This document shows, one piece after another, positions 51,139 through 63,300 of a stretch of 64,000 nucleotides of DNA (the first letter of the stretch is position 1; the number at the start of each line of letters is the position of its first letter). The position numbers were made by a program, and so were the translations under genes. The DNA comes from Smittium mucronatum (Eukaryota > Kickxellomycota > Harpellomycetes > Harpellales > Legeriomycetaceae), in assembly GCA_001953115.1 (NCBI GenBank), contig LSSL01000059.1:1-64000 (forward strand), read 5' to 3'. The notes beneath the pieces are model-generated. The model did not search any database, was not told where the DNA came from, and worked only from the letters and a program-made list of their open reading frames with translations.

Positions 51139-52188
51139 AATTAAAATTGACATTTATGAAATCTGTATATGCCTTAAAAATTAATGTATTTCGTTACATC
51201 CATTAAGAATAATTAACTCCAATGAAAATGATAATTGGTTTTCTTTAAAATAAAATAAAGATTTATTTTTGTATCAACTAGTTCATGATAAATCAAATTT
51301 TATTAAAAGAAATCACAATTTGTTTTTTATTTTTATTCACTGAGAATTTATTAAGGTTAATAAAATAGTTTATATTATTAAATAAAATTTTGACATAAGT
51401 TTTGACATTAGAATTTTATATATTAGTTTATTGAATTATATTTCTAATTATAATTATAATATTAAAGATATTTACTTAAATTTTTTCATAACTGTGAAAT
51501 TAATTAGATTTAAATTGGCACAAAAGTCTAACTATACAAGGTTATGATGTTCGAAATATGAAAACTTATGCTTTATGTATCTGCAGAGAAATATTTTAAA
51601 CTATTTCATAATGATTGTTAAGATAATTGATTTAATAAATCAATAAATTCTAGATAATCCATATTCGTCTACAAAAAAGATAATAATATATAAATAAAAG
51701 GCAATATTATTGCTTATACGCACAGTAAATTTATTTTCTTTGGATTTTTATTCAAAAAAATATTAATAGGCTTTTAAGTTACTATTTTAGATTATTTAAA
51801 AATTTTCATTAGAAAACATAGCTTGTAAATATAGTTATATGCTTTTCAAGATTATTTTTTTCGTTTATTTTATTGGTGGATTTTCTTTAACAGAAGAGTA
51901 GGTTTTCTTTAAAATTATCGAAAAATACTTTGTGCAATCAGATTATTTGAAGATGATTCTTATGAAAAAATAACTAAATCTAATCTATAATTACAACTTT
52001 AACTAAGAAAAGGGATATCTCTTAATTGGTCGCCTATTTACTGAGTGCAAAATTAAAAGAATAAACATAAATTCCCCAATAAAACATTTTGATTTATCTG
52101 TCAAAATTTAGAGTGAAATACAAAAAAAAAATCAGCTATTAGTATTTTTATTGCAAATACCATTAATCTCTCAATATATTTTTTTATG

Positions 52189-52660
52189 AGTAAAACTAAG
52201 GATATAGTTTAATGTCTTTTTATTTCTTTTAAGCCTGCATTTTGATGGATTTTGATATTTTTTTTTATATTTCGTTTGATTTGAAATATATTCGCTTATT
52301 TAGTACCATAAATTCATATCGATTTACAAATTAATTTTTGTTTTTTCAGCCCAATCGATAAAATTAAACACATTTCATATTCAACTATTTTATTGGGTAA
52401 AATATTAAATTATTGAAATATTCTAATTTATTGTGATGGTAGCCTAATATTCATTAATGGGGGACATTTAATTATTATTTCGATTCTGTGATTTTGGTCC
52501 AGTTAATAATAGCATATTTATTTGTGACATTATAATTTCGCCATAATATAAATTTAAAGACTCATAATTTTATCTGAAGATTTGTTAGATGAAAATATTT
52601 CTATCCAAATCAATCTATCCGATTCAGGAAAATACGCTTGCCATGTTTATTTTTGCAATT
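52189..52660. repeat. Right terminal inverted repeat
   Basis: Inverted partner of 49482-49953, with its outer end at TTTTTGCAATT. Just outside, 52683-52700 carries GGAATTTTATTGTAAGAT, also found at the edge of repeat family A at 25156. Confidence 0.9.
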
Positions 52661-54562
52661 AACCCTCTTTTTTTTTTGAATCACGGAATTTTATTGTAAG
52701 ATAAGCTATTAACCCTTATTTTTATTTTAAATTCAAATAAAAAAAATTTTAACTCGTCAATAATATTTTTTTTGTGTATAAAATATGTACAAAATGCTTT
52801 TAATACCAAATTTATTTGATCTCTTAAGATAAAAACAATAAAATTTTGAGCCTAAACTACTTTATAGAATTATTATGTAATAGATACATTATTATCAAGG
52901 TAAAAACATAATAAATTATTTAGTATTTTATAACATCACAAATCAATGTCAATTTATTCTTATCATATTATGATTGCATAAAAATTTAATATTAGAATTA
53001 AAAGCTGTTTTATCGTATAAAATTTAAAATTTATTCCAAAATCTACTAAAAAAATCAGAACTACATCATATTTTATGATATAAAGAATTATTTAAATCAC
53101 TGATATAACATTTTTTTCCTGAAACAATTACTCGATTTAATATGTTAATTCAATTATTATCTCTATTTTTACCATTTTTTTGTGGTTGTAATTCAAAATC
53201 TTTTTTATATTAAATATTTAAATCATATTTTATTTCACAAACGATTATATATATATAATTCTAACAGAAAACTTTATAATTTTTTTTTTTTTTTGGAATT
53301 TAAATAAGATCCCACTTTTATGAACATAAAGTTATTGTGTTTCAATCCTTTATTTTCATATTCCTTTATTACGTTTGTAATGATATTTCGATTCTTAAAT
53401 TTTTACTATTGAACTAGTTCTTAAAATCAATTATCTGGATCAAAATACAGACTTTACAACTGTTCTTTGTCTTAAATTTTGAAAAAGGTTAATCCTACAA
53501 CTAGAATACCAAAATTTTATTAGATCGGAATAATAATTTTTAATATAATTTTATATCCTTCTTAAAAAATTACCTTTCCTATTAATGAAAATTAAAATTT
53601 AAATATTGTATATCACATGGTAATACCTATAAATTTTTTACTGTTATACATGGGATTTATTTCCAATATAATAATAAACTAAGTAATAAAAAAATACCTT
53701 ATCATAAACTTTTCTTATTAATACGGCTGTTATTATACTTAAATATGCTTTATACTCATTTAAAATCCCAATAATAAATTAAAAACACTATATTTAGTAG
53801 ATCCTCTATTATAAAAAATAATAATATATACTATAATAAATTCCTCCTTTTAAATCTCATATATTTTACAAGCATAAGATATTAATCCAGAACAAAAAAA
53901 AAGTACAATGTTTGTTAATTAACTTATTAAAACATCCAAATAATTTTACTGACACTTCTAAAAATGAACTTTTTAATGGTTTGATTACATAAATAGTATA
54001 ATTATTATTGTAAAATTTTAAAATAAATCAAATTGTTTTTTTAAAAAAAAAAAAAAACTAATTTATGCGTTGAATTAAATTATATTAATTGGGTAAATAT
54101 AGCTTAATTTTAAATCATATTAAGTTTGAAAATGCTATAAATTAATAGAAAAAATTACACAAACAGTATTTCAATTAAAATTTATGCAAATTTTTTGCTT
54201 TCTCATATCAAAACATTGCTCTTTAACTCTATTAAGATATATAAAATATCTAGGTTTATTTATATTTAGAAATAAATTAAAGTTACTTTAATATTAATTT
54301 ATTTAGATATTTGATTAATTTATATGACGATAATAAATATCTTTAATGCATATAATCTATATATTTGTCAAAACTTTCAAAATAATTCCAATGAAGACTA
54401 AATCCTTTTGAAAATCAAAACTCCTTTAATTTTTCAGTATAACCTCATTCAAGTAATAAAAAATTCAATTTTTATAAAAATTTAATTGGTTGAAAGTGTT
54501 TTCTTATGGCATAAACTCAAAAAAAAAAATTTTTTTTTGCTTAATTTGATTTTATGTACACA
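52661..54562. other. AT-rich spacer, no gene seen
   Basis: Low-complexity A/T sequence with stops in all frames. The only notable item is the family A edge motif at 52683. Confidence 0.5.
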
Positions 54563-54626
54563 TTAGACCAACAGTGAATGCCCGAATTAAATCCAACCGA
54601 ACCTATTTTTGGAAAATTAATTACAG
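54563..54626 (+). pseudogene. Tail of a Tc1/mariner-type transposase
   Basis: The frame reads LDQQ, a stop, then MPELNPTEPIFGKLIT. PELNP(I/T)E is the hallmark around the third catalytic acid of Tc1/mariner (DDE_3) transposases, usually PPYSPxLNPIE. No upstream part survives. It abuts the MITE that starts at 54621. Confidence 0.6.
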
Positions 54627-55096
54627 GGCTTTTCATTCCAATAGACACTTTTTTTCATTTGAATAGACACTTTTTTCCATTCCAAAAGACCTTTTTTTTA
54701 ATTTGAATAGACACTTTTTTTCATTGCAATAGACCCTTTTTTCTGGACCTGTGGGTTCATTCTTATAACCAATAATTCACTTTAACTTATAGGTATTAAT
54801 ATATGTCATTGTTGGTTAAAATCATATTGTTCTTAGGTATTATAAGCTTTTTCTTTTTGATTGGTATAAATAATTATTAGTTCCAATGATAATTTTTTTT
54901 TATTTTAATCAAAAAAATAACCCCGCAAATCTAAAAAAAGGTCTATTGGAATGAAAAAAAGGGTCTATTCAAATGAAAAAAAGGTCTATTGGAATGAAAA
55001 AAAGGGTCTGTTGGGATGGAAAAAAGGGTCTATTCAAATGAAAAAAATGTTTATTCAATTGGAAATAAGTGTCTATTGGAATGAAACACCCTGTAA
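54621..55096. mobile_element. Mariner-type MITE with arms of ~21-nt tandem repeats
   Basis: The ends TTACAGGG and CCCTGTAA are followed inward by inverted TTTCATTCCAATAGACAC, with TA at the border as expected for mariner insertions. Each arm is a tandem array of a 21-22-nt unit, GGTCTATTGGAATGAAAAA, often alternating with a CAAATG version. There are about five units on the left (54630-54738) and seven on the right (54937-55085). The centre (54745-54930) is unique A/T-rich DNA. Frames seen across the arms are artefacts of the repeat. Confidence 0.75.
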
Positions 55097-55310
55097 TAGT
55101 GAGGAAAATGTGACATCGAATAATAATTATAATGATACATTTAATAGGAATAGGGTACACATATTTTTTAATTTCAAAACCAAAATAAAAAAAAATTATT
55201 GTGAAAAAAATGTGGTAATGATAAATTCGATTTTTTCTCAAAATTTTGATTAAAATGGAAAATATCATTATTTATCAATATAGCTCGTTTTAAAATAATA
55301 ATAATCTAAA

Positions 55311-55755
55311 ATATTTAAAACAAATATTATAATATTCGATTATATATCATTTTTAAAATAAATTATTTATGCTTAGTAAAGAATCGAACCAATTTATTTT
55401 AAAAATTATGTTTCGAAGAACAATATTTTATACTTTTTAATTCTCTTGAGAAACAATATTTAAAACAAATATTATAATATTCGATTATATATCATTTTTA
55501 AAATAAATTATTTATGCTTAGTAAAGAATCGAACCAATTTATTTTAAAAATTATGTTTCGAAGAACAATATTTTATACTTTTTAATTCTCTTGAGAAACA
55601 ATATTTAAAACAAATATTATAATATTCGATTATATATCATTTTTAAAATAAATTATTTATGCTTAGTAAAGAATCGAACCAATTTATTTTAAAAATTATG
55701 TTTCGAAGAACAATATTTTATACTTTTTAATTCTCTTGAGAAACAATATTTAAAA
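55311..55755. repeat. 145-bp tandem array, three copies
   Basis: Units start at 55311, 55456 and 55601 with ATATTTAAAACAAATATT and end TTCTCTTGAGAAACA; a partial fourth starts at 55746. By eye the full copies are identical, which implies very recent amplification or homogenisation. No coding. Confidence 0.95.
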
Positions 55756-55929
55756 TTTGAAAATTTAACATATCAAAATATAAATTGAATTTTTATGATT
55801 AAAATGTTCAATGCAAACTTCCAAATGCTTTTTTATCATGATTATTATATCGATGAAAGTAAGAGCAAAAAAGAGTAGATTAAAAGAACTTTGGAAATAC
55901 ATTAATCCTCATCGGATTATTTTTTTAAC

Positions 55930-57400
55930 AATTAAATAGTGAAGAATTTAAATATTTAAAATATTTTTATTTAAACGAATTCGATGTTTTATTCAAACAT
56001 TTTAATCAATATATGTCCAAAATGAGAAGTTAAAATAAATAAAAAACCAAAAAAAATTATTACGTGTGCATGTTACTTTATCTTTCACTTTTAAAATTAT
56101 ATCGTGAAATTCTTCTATTGATATTNNNNNNNNNNNNNNNNNNNNNNNNNNNNNNNNNNNNNNNNNNNNNNNNNNNNNNNNNNNNNNNNNNNNNNNNNNN
56201 NNNNNNNNNNNNNNNNNNNNNNNNNNNNNNNNNNNNNNNNNNNNNNNNNNNNNNNNNNNNNNNNNNNNNNNNNNNNNNNNNNNNNNNNNNNNNNNNNNNN
56301 NNNNNNNNNNNNNNNNNNNNNNNNNNNNNNNNNNNNNNNNNNNNNNNNNNNNNNNNNNNNNNNNNNNNNNNNNNNNNNNNNNNNNNNNNNNNNNNNNNNN
56401 NNNNNNNNNNNNNNNNNNNNNNNNNNNNNNNNNNNNNNNNNNNNNNNNNNNNNNNNNNNNNNNNNNNNNNNNNNNNNNNNNNNNNNNNNNNNNNNNNNNN
56501 NNNNNNNNNNNNNNNNNNNNNNNNNNNNNNNNNNNNNNNNNNNNNNNNNNNNNNNNNNNNNNNNNNNNNNNNNNNNNNNNNNNNNNNNNNNNNNNNNNNN
56601 NNNNNNNNNNNNNNNNNNNNNNNNNNNNNNNNNNNNNNNNNNNNNNNNNNNNNNNNNNNNNNNNNNNNNNNNNNNNNNNNNNNNNNNNNNNNNNNNNNNN
56701 NNNNNNNNNNNNNNNNNNNNNNNNNNNNNNNNNNNNNNNNNNNNNNNNNNNNNNNNNNNNNNNNNNNNNNNNNNNNNNNNNNNNNNNNNNNNNNNNNNNN
56801 NNNNNNNNNNNNNNNNNNNNNNNNNNNNNNNNNNNNNNNNNNNNNNNNNNNNNNNNNNNNNNNNNNNNNNNNNNNNNNNNNNNNNNNNNNNNTTCATTAC
56901 ACAGATCAATAATTTTCGGATATTAGTTTTGCTAATCACCCTGAATCTGCATGAAAATAAATAAATATATTAATATGCAAATTATTTTCTAACTTTAGGG
57001 ATTCTAAATTTCGTTCTCTGGAAATCATAAAATATATTTCATCAAAAGGGATTTTGCATACCTTCTAGATAAGAATAAACATGGTGAGCATATATAAGTA
57101 TGGTTCAACTTATGATTTTAACTTTTTATGAGTATATATAACTTTTTTTAAAAAAAATTCATTAAATACGCCAGAAGAGACTAAACCAAATGAGTGATAG
57201 TATTGATCAATAATTGATGATTTGGGATACATGGGAGTAAATAGATATCTGATTGAATTTTTTCCTAAAAAGAAAAAAATCTAGACCTAATAGATTTCAA
57301 AAAAACACACTGGAATTTAGATTATATAATATTAATGTGCGAAAAAGATTCTTTTCATTTTATTGACAAAATAAAATATCAAATTGCACCCTTTGATAGA
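55930..57400 (+). pseudogene. Second copy of the IS5/Harbinger-like transposase, gap inside
   Basis: Left of the gap, 55930-56125 reads in one frame with two stops: SEEFKYLKYFYLNEFDVLF and, later, LLYLSLLKLYREI. These align with SEEELKTLTKFNFNSFSNIF and VFLSYLKVYPKF of the copy at 50191. Right of the gap, SLEIIKYISSKG near 57015, YGSTYDFNFL near 57098 and SIIDDLGYMGVNRY near 57200 align with the catalytic half. Many stops make it a relic. The missing middle should be about 200 nt, yet N plus flank spans almost 900. Confidence 0.65.
56126..56892. other. Assembly gap (767 N)
   Basis: An N run inside the second transposase copy. Comparison with the copy at 50191 predicts far less missing sequence, so the gap length is a wrong estimate or an insertion lies inside. 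Confidence 0.9.
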
Positions 57401-59882
57401 ACTAATATTAAATCAATAATCAATAACTTTTTTTATTTTAACAATATTTTAAACATTTCATTGAAAAAAAATTATGAAAACGCTGTAATTTTAAATTCTT
57501 ATACATGAAATGACAATTGTCTGTAGAAATTTTTTTAAAAAAGATAATTCCTAAAAAATTTTAACATATTAATATTAATATTATAAAAATACTTCGTAAT
57601 CAACATGATTTTATTTATTTTTGAAATCAGTTTCTTTAAATATTCGATTTTGAAGTCTTGGTTTAAAAATATTTAAATAAATTCCTCCGTTCGGAATTTT
57701 ATTTATTTATTATTATTTTTGTTCTTATCCAATTTGTTTTTTTGATATAAATTTATGTAAAATTAAATATTAAGGCCTTAATTTTTTTTTATAAATGCTC
57801 AATAAATATTCGATTAAGCATAGAAAAAAAAATAAAAATTTCTAATCGTAGTAAAGTTATTTTTCTAAAAAACAAAAAAAAAATTTCAAATTAAACAATA
57901 TTGTAATAGTGTTGCACTCAGAATCAAACTAAAAGATGTAAAATTTACATTAATAAGAATTGCGTATAAAATTTCTAGATGTAATTTTTATATATTTTTT
58001 TGTAAAATAATAACAAAATATAATAAGATATAAAAGGATTTTGAGTGAGATGGAGTTTATTTATACAATTTTTTTTAAAATAATTATTTTTTTCCTTCAA
58101 CTAAATAAAAATTTACAATTATAATAATATATAATTTTATTTTATCGATTCAAAACAAAAAGAGACTATAATTTATAATTCATAAAAAACTAGAATTTTT
58201 TTTTCGAAAACCATTATATTTACAAACCTCTATCTTTTCTAGTTTAATCAAAAAACTTAGAAAAAACCGGATTTATCAATATAACATTTTTTCGAAATAA
58301 AAATATTTTCATTTCAGTTTTTTTTATTAAAAACCCTTTTATCCAAATATTATTAAATGTATCGATTTAATTTATAAAGATGTTTCATTTTGGTTATTAT
58401 TAATTAATTTTCCACGGAGAAATATATTTAAATTTTATTAAGGTATTGCATTGGTGATCTTATTTTTATATAAATAGATTTTTTTACTTAATTTGACACA
58501 AAATCAATTGAAGATTTTTAAGATTATAATTTGATTTTCATCAATTATTTTTATTCCATTTTAATTTTATTTTAACTTTTATTAAATCGATTTTATTTTA
58601 GTGTGAAAAAACGATTTTTTGCTAAAATTTCACCAAATCTAATTCCAATGTATACATTCACGAATAAAAATTTTATAATTTTTTTAAAGATTGGGATTGA
58701 ATATAAAAACTATTTTAGGAGTTTAAGAGGTTGGAAATTAAGTAGGGTTTCCGGTGGATAGATTTTTGTTAGGTTGATATTTCTTCCGCCCTAATTTGGC
58801 TATGGATAGGATCTGTTTCCTAATTTGAAATAAATTTTATTATTTTAACACAAAAAATATTATAGAGTTCGTTTTCATTTTCATTATCTAATATCATTTT
58901 AAAGTATCTTCTTATGTGATAGGTTGAAATATACCGGCATAAAAAATCAGTCAATAATATAAAAGATGCTTATTCTAATAAAAAATCCTTTTTTCCCATA
59001 ATAGTAATTTTTTTGTCCAATAATATTGCCAGAAAAGTATGAATTGTTATAGAAGTCAATTACTACTATATATTTTGTCATTTTTATGCTATTGCATTAA
59101 AAAAATGTTTTTTTTTAAAATCCAAAATTCCATGTTATTTACAAATAATTCAATAAATGAAAGATCATACCAATAGATTTGCACCGAAATTTTTTATTTT
59201 CTTCTAAATAACCTGTAAAAATTAAAATAAACTGTAAAAAAGTACAATTTTTTTCTGGAATGAAGGATTTTAATAATTTTATAATATGAGTGATCCCATA
59301 TAAAAGATTCTTAAGGGAGTTTACTCGGAAAACGCTATTTTGAGGAACGATGAAAAAGTTCACTGTAACGTTTTTGCGATATTAGATCGATATAAAAATA
59401 TTTAAAAAAAATTTAGTAAGCTAATAAACATTCAGTGGATTTTTTCTAGCTTGTTAATCTATAGATTAAAAAAATATGCCATTAAAAATCTAAAAATAAT
59501 CTCAAAAATACCGATATAAATTCTGAAAAAGTTAAAAAATGAATTATTTTAACTTTCTAATAAACAAATTTACAGTATTTTTCGGATAACAAAAAAATAA
59601 TGCTGTTCGGAACCATTTAACTATAACTTAAATAAAAAAAACTATTTAAAACATTAAACCAAAGAACGGGAAAGCATTACTAACCGGATGAAACATAGAT
59701 CCAGTTACTTTAAATAGTCTAAATATAATATATATATAATATATCATTTTTATTTTTATTTTAGGATAGATTAGAATATAATGACTTTTGAAGCTCTTAC
59801 ATAAAATTGCCATAAATCAGAGAGCATCTTTATGAATTATATATAGGTTAATAGAATATTTTTATTCCAAAATAGTGATATG
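57401..59882. other. AT-rich spacer, no gene assigned
   Basis: Mostly A/T homopolymers. A 74-codon minus frame at 59139-59363 (contains VPQNSVFRVNSLKNLLYGI) has a fairly protein-like composition and follows a possible CAG acceptor, but has no recognised motif. 58730-58830 is slightly more GC-rich without a clear frame. Confidence 0.4.
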
Positions 59883-60380
59883 AGTTACTTCTTTAAAGAA
59901 AAAATTCATACTCAGCATAATAAAAATTTTCAATAACGAGAACGCATCAAGTCGCTTTTGTGTATATAGAGGAATAGGAAAAGTAGCAGAATCACAGATA
60001 CTGATATCTAACATTAAATACTTATTTTTCAATCTTCTATTTAGACATTGAGATATATAGAAATTTTTAAATTGGTTCAAAAGAATAAATTTCTAGGCAT
60101 TATTATATAGAAATATTTGCCAAATAAATCTTTCAGATAGCAAGGGAAGATTTAGAAAAAAATTTACATTGATGAAAAAAAAAGTGGAAGGATTTATATG
60201 AAATGAGTCTCACCATCCGTAAATTTGAAGTATATTATATAATATTTTTTTTTCAAATGATATGGAGTGATTTATCCGCAAGAAATCGGTACTAGAAAAT
60301 AATTAGGAAGGTTCAACATTATTACAAATAGTAGATATGAAATTTGAAAAGAAATCAAATTTAATAGAATCGATTTCTTT
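59883..60380 (+). pseudogene. Third copy of the IS5/Harbinger-like transposase
   Basis: From 59883 the plus frame reads TSLKKKFILSIIKIFNNEN and GIGKVAESQILISNIKYLF. It aligns without gaps to SLKDSLMVFLSYLKVYPKF and GMNSGSTQRLIVRVLNAI of the 50191 copy. Downstream DNA such as TATGAAATGAGTCTC and TTAGGAAGGTTCAA matches the same element's catalytic half, though stops and frameshifts destroy it. The overlapping minus-strand frame at 59862-60080 is a shadow of this relic. Confidence 0.5.
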
Positions 60381-63300
60381 GTGTTTTTTAATTTTAAAGG
60401 GGTTTAATCCAGCAAAGAAATAGACTATTAAAAACCAGAATACGATAAAGATTATATTTGAAAATGATATTTATTTATTTATTGTGATTTTGGCGTTTAT
60501 ATTAGGTTCAAAAACATTTCTTTTCATGAAAGAAAGTTAATTGAATAATTCCTCTCCGAATTTTTAATAAAATAACGATTTTTGTTTAAATAAAGCTTAA
60601 AAGAACAAAAAAAAAATTACCAAAATAGTTTCTCTAATTTTAGAGTCCTTAAATATAGTTAATTCGATTTTTTTATGTAACTATAATGTATTTTTAAAAA
60701 ATAATAAAATAATATATGTATAACATTACCTTAAAAGAGATGAAATATTGAATCTCAATATTTTCAAAAAAAATTTGGAAAAAATGAAATCTTAAGAGGA
60801 AATAAGAAATAACTAATAAATATCCTATTACTGAATTTTTATCATTTATTACCAGCATTCAAAAAGTATATTTAGAATTACTAATAATAATAAATTGTAT
60901 AAAGTTTGCAAAAATACTATATCTTAAAGGTTTTCTATCTAAAATCATTTTAGTCTTAACTTTCTCTGAAATTCAAGATACTTTAATTTTAAACTTAAAA
61001 CTAAGTTCTTTGTTATTTTGAATTATAATTCATCATATATCTTTATCATTTCATCTTTCTCAAAAGTACAAAGCGATTAATAATTTAAACCCAGAAAAAA
61101 CTCTATAGCAATTAATTTCAAAGTACACATTTTTTTTATCTAATCAGATTTTTGTTTATCTCATTTTAAAAAAATTATCATCAGACACTTAAGATCATCT
61201 AATAATTCAAAATTGATATTTTCAAATAATTTTTAACATACCTGAATTTCTAGATATTTTATTTTAGAAAAAGAGTAATTAAAATCCCCAAATATTTTTT
61301 ATATCCAAAAAAAGTAAATGAAATTAATTTCTTGATAAATAAATCGGCTATTTGAAATTTATTTTAGTAGATAAAAGGAGTCAAATAATAAAAAAAGATA
61401 CATCCCTAAATTGGGTTTTCGGTATATATATTATAGAATTAGGAGACCTAAGAACAAGGAATTGTCTATAAAATTGAAATTTTCGATAATGGTTCAAAGG
61501 ATAAAAAAACAAGATCAGTTTATATCAAAATATGTAATAATTACCTTTAACAGATATTATTTTATTTTTTGGGTTTTATTGTAATTATATTTAATTAAGT
61601 ATGAAAATTTATAAATTATGTTATATAGAATTAGGGATATTCTGTTCAAAAAAAAAATTCATTATTCTTTTGATAAAATTTTTTAATAGAAACGAGCTAT
61701 TAGTATGGAAAAGGAAAATTTGTATAATATATCAATTAATGTTTATTTATGTCAGAAATTTCGGTGTTATTAAATTAGCAAAAAAAATGTAAACCGTTTC
61801 ACCACCAATTTCAATAATAGTGCGAGAACTTTCAAATATAACAAAATAAAATTGGCTCTAGCTCATTTGAATTAAATAATAGTGAAAACTGGTTCTCAAA
61901 TAGTGAATTTACTTTCAAAACCAGTATAATCGATTTATTAATTAGTACATATTATTTCGAAAGTTTGTAACGTAATAATTTCTAAGGCATTATACTGTAA
62001 TATTTTCAGAAATAATTGACTATTCTCTATGCTAATATATTTATTAGAGAAATTATCTAAATTTTATTGTTATAAAAATATAAACATCCAATTAAAGAAA
62101 TATCTTTCAGTTATATTTTATAAAGACAAATTCTGTCTTTTATTTTTTAGCTGTTACAAAATAGGTTATTTTTTTCATTAAAATGATAATGTGATAAATA
62201 ATGAATGATCCAGTTCAGTAAAATCTCTTCTTTTTTTAATCATATTTTTAGTGACTATTACTATAATTTATTATTAAACACCCCTTAAATATGATTATAT
62301 GTGTATAATTACTTCATTTGACATCCTATTAATTAATAGATCATCCAATTAACAATAAATTTATGCTAAATGTTATTAATTTTTTAAAAAAAATAATATT
62401 AGATAAATTTTAAGGTTCAAATAATATTCTCCGATCTATTGAAAAAATCTTTAAATAATATAGTTTCGAAATATATGGGAAATTATATTTTTCATGCACT
62501 TCTCAATTGAAGTTTTGCAATATTAATAATTTCAAAAAATATATCAATCCAGAATTATAATTCCAAAATATACATACAAAAAAACAAGAAAAAATAGTCT
62601 GATCTAGTACTTTTTATATATTTTCTTAGTTCGATTTCCTTTTTATTAACCAATGATTCATTTAATAAAAAAAATCATTAACTTGAAAATAATGTTGCAG
62701 TTACAATAAAAATACATTCATAGTTAAAAGATAATTGATAAAATTATTTTTTCAATACTAAAATTTAGGTGGAATATCTTCATTAAAATAATCTAGCAGT
62801 CTCAATAAGAGATATTCACTATATTTTTTAACTTCTATAGATCAATTTCCTATATTTAATAGTATGTAAATGTTTAATACTGAAGATTAAATAAAAATTT
62901 GTAGGAATATTGAACTTCATCTTTATTAAATCTGCCATAGTGTGAAATTTTGATTCTAAAAAACAAGAGACAAAATAAAATATGGTATATTAAAAGAGAA
63001 ATTCAAATGAACCAATGAACCAATGAAACCTAATTACAACAAATTTAGTCTTTTTTCGAATTCAAAGACATATTTTTCTGTTAAATTAAGAATTCATAAA
63101 GCTCAAGTTAATTATCTTTAAATATTAAAAATGTGAAGAAAATTGAATTTTTTTTCACATTAATTTATCTCATAAATTCTCGTTTTTTTACAAGAAACTT
63201 TAATTAGCAAACAATTTTTTTTTTGTTTAGAATCTTGTGTGATAAAATAAGTTTATTTTGGGTTCAAAGTAGTGTTAATGTAATAAAGATAATTTTATGA

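Larger units (their letters stand above)
49482..52660 (+). mobile_element. IS5/Harbinger-like DNA transposon with 472-bp TIRs
   Basis: A ~3.2-kb element is bounded by inverted repeats at 49482-49953 and 52189-52660. They begin AATTGCAAAAATAAACATG and differ at about a dozen positions by eye. Between them lies a single transposase pseudogene (50191-51138). The arms are unusually long for this superfamily. Flanks do not give a clean target duplication. Just outside the left arm, 49447-49471 holds a diverged extra copy of the terminus (AAATCGCAAAAATAGACATG), so the left end may have been rearranged. Confidence 0.85.

Noticed and set aside
54951..55268. 100-codon frames on both strands at 54951-55268
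   Set aside because: They are produced by the 21-nt repeat units of the MITE arm.
59139..59363. 74-codon minus-strand frame with protein-like composition
   Set aside because: No motif, no clear partner exon and no homology I can name. It is mentioned only in the spacer entry.
59862..60080. 72-codon minus-strand frame
   Set aside because: The opposite strand aligns with the transposase helix-turn-helix region, so this frame is a shadow.
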